This document shows positions 35,977 to 38,201 of a stretch of 38,201 nt of DNA, in pieces; position 1 is the stretch's first letter, and every line of letters starts with the position of its first letter. Location: positions 1 through 38,201 of the IMG/VR virus record IMGVR_UViG_3300047300_000255; one strand, 5' to 3'. Both the position numbers and the translations under genes were made by a program. The stretch comes from a virus. The notes beneath the pieces are model-generated. The model saw nothing but the letters and a program-made list of their open reading frames with translations, was not told the DNA's origin and did no database searches.

Positions 35977-37522
35977 GAAGCTAACCCAAGAAGTTTTACT
36001 GAAAAACATGACTCCAGAGCAGCAACTAGCTGTTTTGGAGAGTGTTACAGCCTCCGTTAAAGAGGCTAAAGCAGTTCAGAAGCAAAAGATTGCTGAGAAT
36101 GTAGACTTGGTGTTGCAAGCTTTGAAGCGTATCGAATCTGATATGCTCAAACGTGTCCAAGATTCCGCTAAAACTGTTGAAGACCGTGTTAAAACTATCA
36201 AAGACGGTAAAGATGGTAAGAACGGTGTTGACGGTAAAGCTGGTAAAGACGGTATTAACGGCAAAGACGGTAAAGATGGTCGTGACGGACGTGATGGCTT
36301 AAACGGTAAAGCAGGTGAGCGAGGTCAAGACGGTGTAGGCGTTCAAGATGCTCACATTGACTTTGACGGTAGCCTGATTATCAAACTCACTAACGGTCAA
36401 GAGCTGAATGTTGGTGAAGTTGTACCTTTTGATGTCGCTGAGAAAATCAAAGTCATCGGTAATGGCGGCGGTACTAGCCAATACGTTCTAGATGCTCTTG
36501 CAGCTCTTCAAACTGAGATTGATAACTTTGAAGCTCTGCCCTCTCAGACAGGCAATGCAGGTAAGTTCCTCACAACTGATGGTACTACAGCATCTTGGGC
36601 CTCAGTTGTTGGTGGTTTGAGCTACAAAGGTACTTGGAATGCTTCCACGAACACTCCAACACTCACGTCTAGCTCAGGAACTAATGGTTTTTACTATGTT
36701 GTAGGGACTGCTGGTTCTACTAACTTAGATGGTATTACAGATTGGCAAATAGGGGATTGGCTCCTCTTTAATGGCTCTAATTGGCAAAAGATTGACCAAA
36801 CTAACTTGGTTACTTCCGTTAATGGACAAACAGGCGCTGTAGTTCTGTCTACTACCAATGTCTCTGAAGGGACTAACCAATATTACACTGATGCTCGTGC
36901 TCGTGGCGCTATCAGTGCTTCCGGTTCGTTGAGCTACAACAGCACCACCGGTGTGATGAGCTATTCAACACCTACAACAGACGGTGTTTCTGAAGGATCA
37001 ACTAATAAGTATTACACTGATGCTCGTGCAAGAGCTGCTGTAAGTGCTGGTACAGGTATTAGTTACGATAGTACAACAGGTGTAATTACTAACTCATCTC
37101 CAGATCAAACAGTTGCTCTTACAGGTGCAGGCACTACAGTAGTTACAGGAACATACCCTAACTTTACTATTACCTCAGCTGATTCAACCACAGGTACAGT
37201 TACTTCAGTGGGCGGTACAGGTACTGTTAACGGCTTGTCTTTGTCAGGTACGGTCACTTCCATAGGTAACTTGACTTTAGGTGGAACTCTTGACTTATCA
37301 GCTCCTCCTGCCATTGGTGGAACTACTCCAGCGGCTGTGACAGGAACTGTGGTAACAGGTTCAAGTGTTGTAGCTAGTAATGGAATTGTGGTAAACTCTC
37401 AGACTATCAGTTCGAACTATACTATTGCTTCAGGAAACAATGGTGGTTCTTTTGGCCCTGTCACAGTGGCCTCGGGTGTAACGGTTACAATTTCTAGCGG
37501 ATCGGTTTGGACTATCGTATGA
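35966..37522 (+). CDS. Collagen-like tail fibre/structural protein
   Basis: A 518-residue protein. The N-terminal ~70 residues are helical. About 14 consecutive G-x-y triplets follow (nt 36206-36340; DGKDGKNGVDGKAG and similar), a phage collagen-like trimer stalk. Two copies of a ~35-residue repeat contain YYTDARARxAxSA and STTGV (nt ~36858-36963 and 36985-37090). It ends with IASGVTVTISSG-type beta sequence, a frequent fibre tip. It overlaps the next fibre gene by ATGA. An adhesive fibre or fibre-anchor role is likely. Confidence 0.78.
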   Translation: MDIKKLTQEVLLKNMTPEQQLAVLESVTASVKEAKAVQKQKIAENVDLVLQALKRIESDMLKRVQDSAKTVEDRVKTIKDGKDGKNGVDGKAGKDGINGKDGKDGRDGRDGLNGKAGERGQDGVGVQDAHIDFDGSLIIKLTNGQELNVGEVVPFDVAEKIKVIGNGGGTSQYVLDALAALQTEIDNFEALPSQTGNAGKFLTTDGTTASWASVVGGLSYKGTWNASTNTPTLTSSSGTNGFYYVVGTAGSTNLDGITDWQIGDWLLFNGSNWQKIDQTNLVTSVNGQTGAVVLSTTNVSEGTNQYYTDARARGAISASGSLSYNSTTGVMSYSTPTTDGVSEGSTNKYYTDARARAAVSAGTGISYDSTTGVITNSSPDQTVALTGAGTTVVTGTYPNFTITSADSTTGTVTSVGGTGTVNGLSLSGTVTSIGNLTLGGTLDLSAPPAIGGTTPAAVTGTVVTGSSVVASNGIVVNSQTISSNYTIASGNNGGSFGPVTVASGVTVTISSGSVWTIV

Positions 37523-38201
37523 CGATTACTATTAACGGAACAACTGGTATTACTACGCCAGAAGTTACTTTAGACAACTCAACGGCTGATGGCGGTCAAG
37601 TTGTATTGAAGTCTTCAGGGTATAGCAACTGGAACTTAGACAGCTATAGCGGTCGTTTCCGTGGCTACTACGGCTCAACAGAATACTTCACTGTTGATGC
37701 GTCAGGGAACATGGGTATTGGTACGAGTTCTCCTAATGCAAAACTGTACGTTGCAAGTGCGGCTACCCAAGCAATCGTTGTTGGTCAAGGGACTATTGGA
37801 ACTGACTATGGCATTGGTCGTGACAACTCAAATGGCGCTTTAACTTTTTACGGAAATCAAACAGGCGCGGTCAGTTACATTTTTAGTGGTGTCAATGGCG
37901 AACGTGCCCGTATCGATACCAGTGGTAACTTGCTGATTGGGTATTCAGGGGCATCAAACTATCGTATGTGGGTGGCAGCAAACGCTACAACATACAGTGC
38001 TTATTTTGCAAACGCAAATGCAGCTCCTTACGGTTTGTATATTCAACATTCAGCAGCCTCTCCAAATGGTGCAAGCAATGAATTTATGGCTTGTTGGGAC
38101 TCTACCGCTGCACGTTTTGTTATTCGCTCAAATGGCGGTATTGCCAACTACAGCGCAAACAACGTCAACCTGTCTGACAGCCGCGAAAAGACAAACGTAA
38201 A
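37519..38201 (+). CDS. Tail fibre protein with S74 chaperone domain (cut by right edge)
   Basis: Starts with MTITINGTTGITTPEVTLDN, then GSTEYFTVDASGNMGIGTSS and ERARIDTSGNLLIGY, repeated beta segments typical of fibres with an S74 end. The last residues in the window, LSDSREKTNV, are the start of the S74 self-cleaving chaperone (SDxRxKxN). The rest lies outside. It shares the ERARIDTSGNLL motif with the fibre fragment at the left edge. Confidence 0.8.
   Translation, partial: MTITINGTTGITTPEVTLDNSTADGGQVVLKSSGYSNWNLDSYSGRFRGYYGSTEYFTVDASGNMGIGTSSPNAKLYVASAATQAIVVGQGTIGTDYGIGRDNSNGALTFYGNQTGAVSYIFSGVNGERARIDTSGNLLIGYSGASNYRMWVAANATTYSAYFANANAAPYGLYIQHSAASPNGASNEFMACWDSTAARFVIRSNGGIANYSANNVNLSDSREKTNV

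Noticed and set aside
1-38201. Joining the two ends as a closed circle
   Set aside because: Reading across the end into base 1 gives a stop codon immediately after NV, and the right-edge S74 domain would be missing; sequence is absent between the ends.

Overview
The window is most of the genome of a lytic, T7-like short-tailed bacteriophage (podovirus). It has a complete replication and nucleotide-metabolism set (primase-helicase, family A DNA polymerase, ssDNA-binding protein, 5'-3' exonuclease, endonuclease I) and a complete head, tail, ejection and lysis set. No integrase, repressor, RNA polymerase, tRNA or CRISPR array was seen. A cobalamin-dependent (class II) ribonucleotide reductase, ThyX, a metallophosphoesterase and a T7-like replisome without a phage RNA polymerase resemble roseophage SIO1 and the 'cobaviruses' (Zobellviridae). 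That placement is from memory of gene content, not a search. The host is probably an aquatic proteobacterium; a few small proteins resemble those of phages of Burkholderiales, which is weak evidence.

Layout. (1) 1-1924, rightward: the end of a tail-fibre block, starting inside an S74 chaperone-type fibre. (2) 1958-14295, rightward: a consensus host-type promoter, then scaffold, major capsid protein, tail tubes A and B, a fibre-like protein, three large ejection/internal-virion candidates and a lysis cassette (several small membrane proteins plus an M15 endolysin). A rho-independent terminator lies at about 14302. (3) 30424 down to 14332, leftward: one long, tightly packed early/middle operon of about 39 genes. 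It starts with many small unknown proteins (host takeover candidates) and then carries primase-helicase, DNA polymerase, SSB, exonuclease, endonuclease I, ThyX, phosphoesterase, a MazZ/DUF5664-like pyrophosphohydrolase, class II RNR and glutaredoxin. (4) 30425-31417: a non-coding control region of about 1 kb. It holds DnaA-box-like sites, repeated AT-rich 14-mers around a possible leftward promoter, two copies of a dyad-symmetric element, a G-run, a strong rightward promoter and a folded leader. (5) 31418-38201, rightward: terminase small and large subunits, a small conserved protein, another promoter, portal, a collagen-like fibre protein and an S74 fibre cut by the right edge.

Both edges lie in S74-type fibre genes read in the same direction. 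The simplest reading is a circular map (circularly permuted or terminally redundant genome) opened inside the fibre block, with at least one stretch missing. A direct join of the two ends does not give an open reading frame.

How it works together: host sigma70-type RNA polymerase would transcribe leftward from the control region for takeover, replication and dNTP supply. It would also transcribe rightward from three good TTGACA promoters (1958, 31132, 33851) for packaging and virion genes. Three free-standing HNH-type endonuclease genes of one superfamily sit beside the RNR, the primase-helicase/polymerase genes and the terminase/portal genes. Several genes of 18-56 codons fill apparent gaps in the leftward operon; they are listed with their own confidence values.
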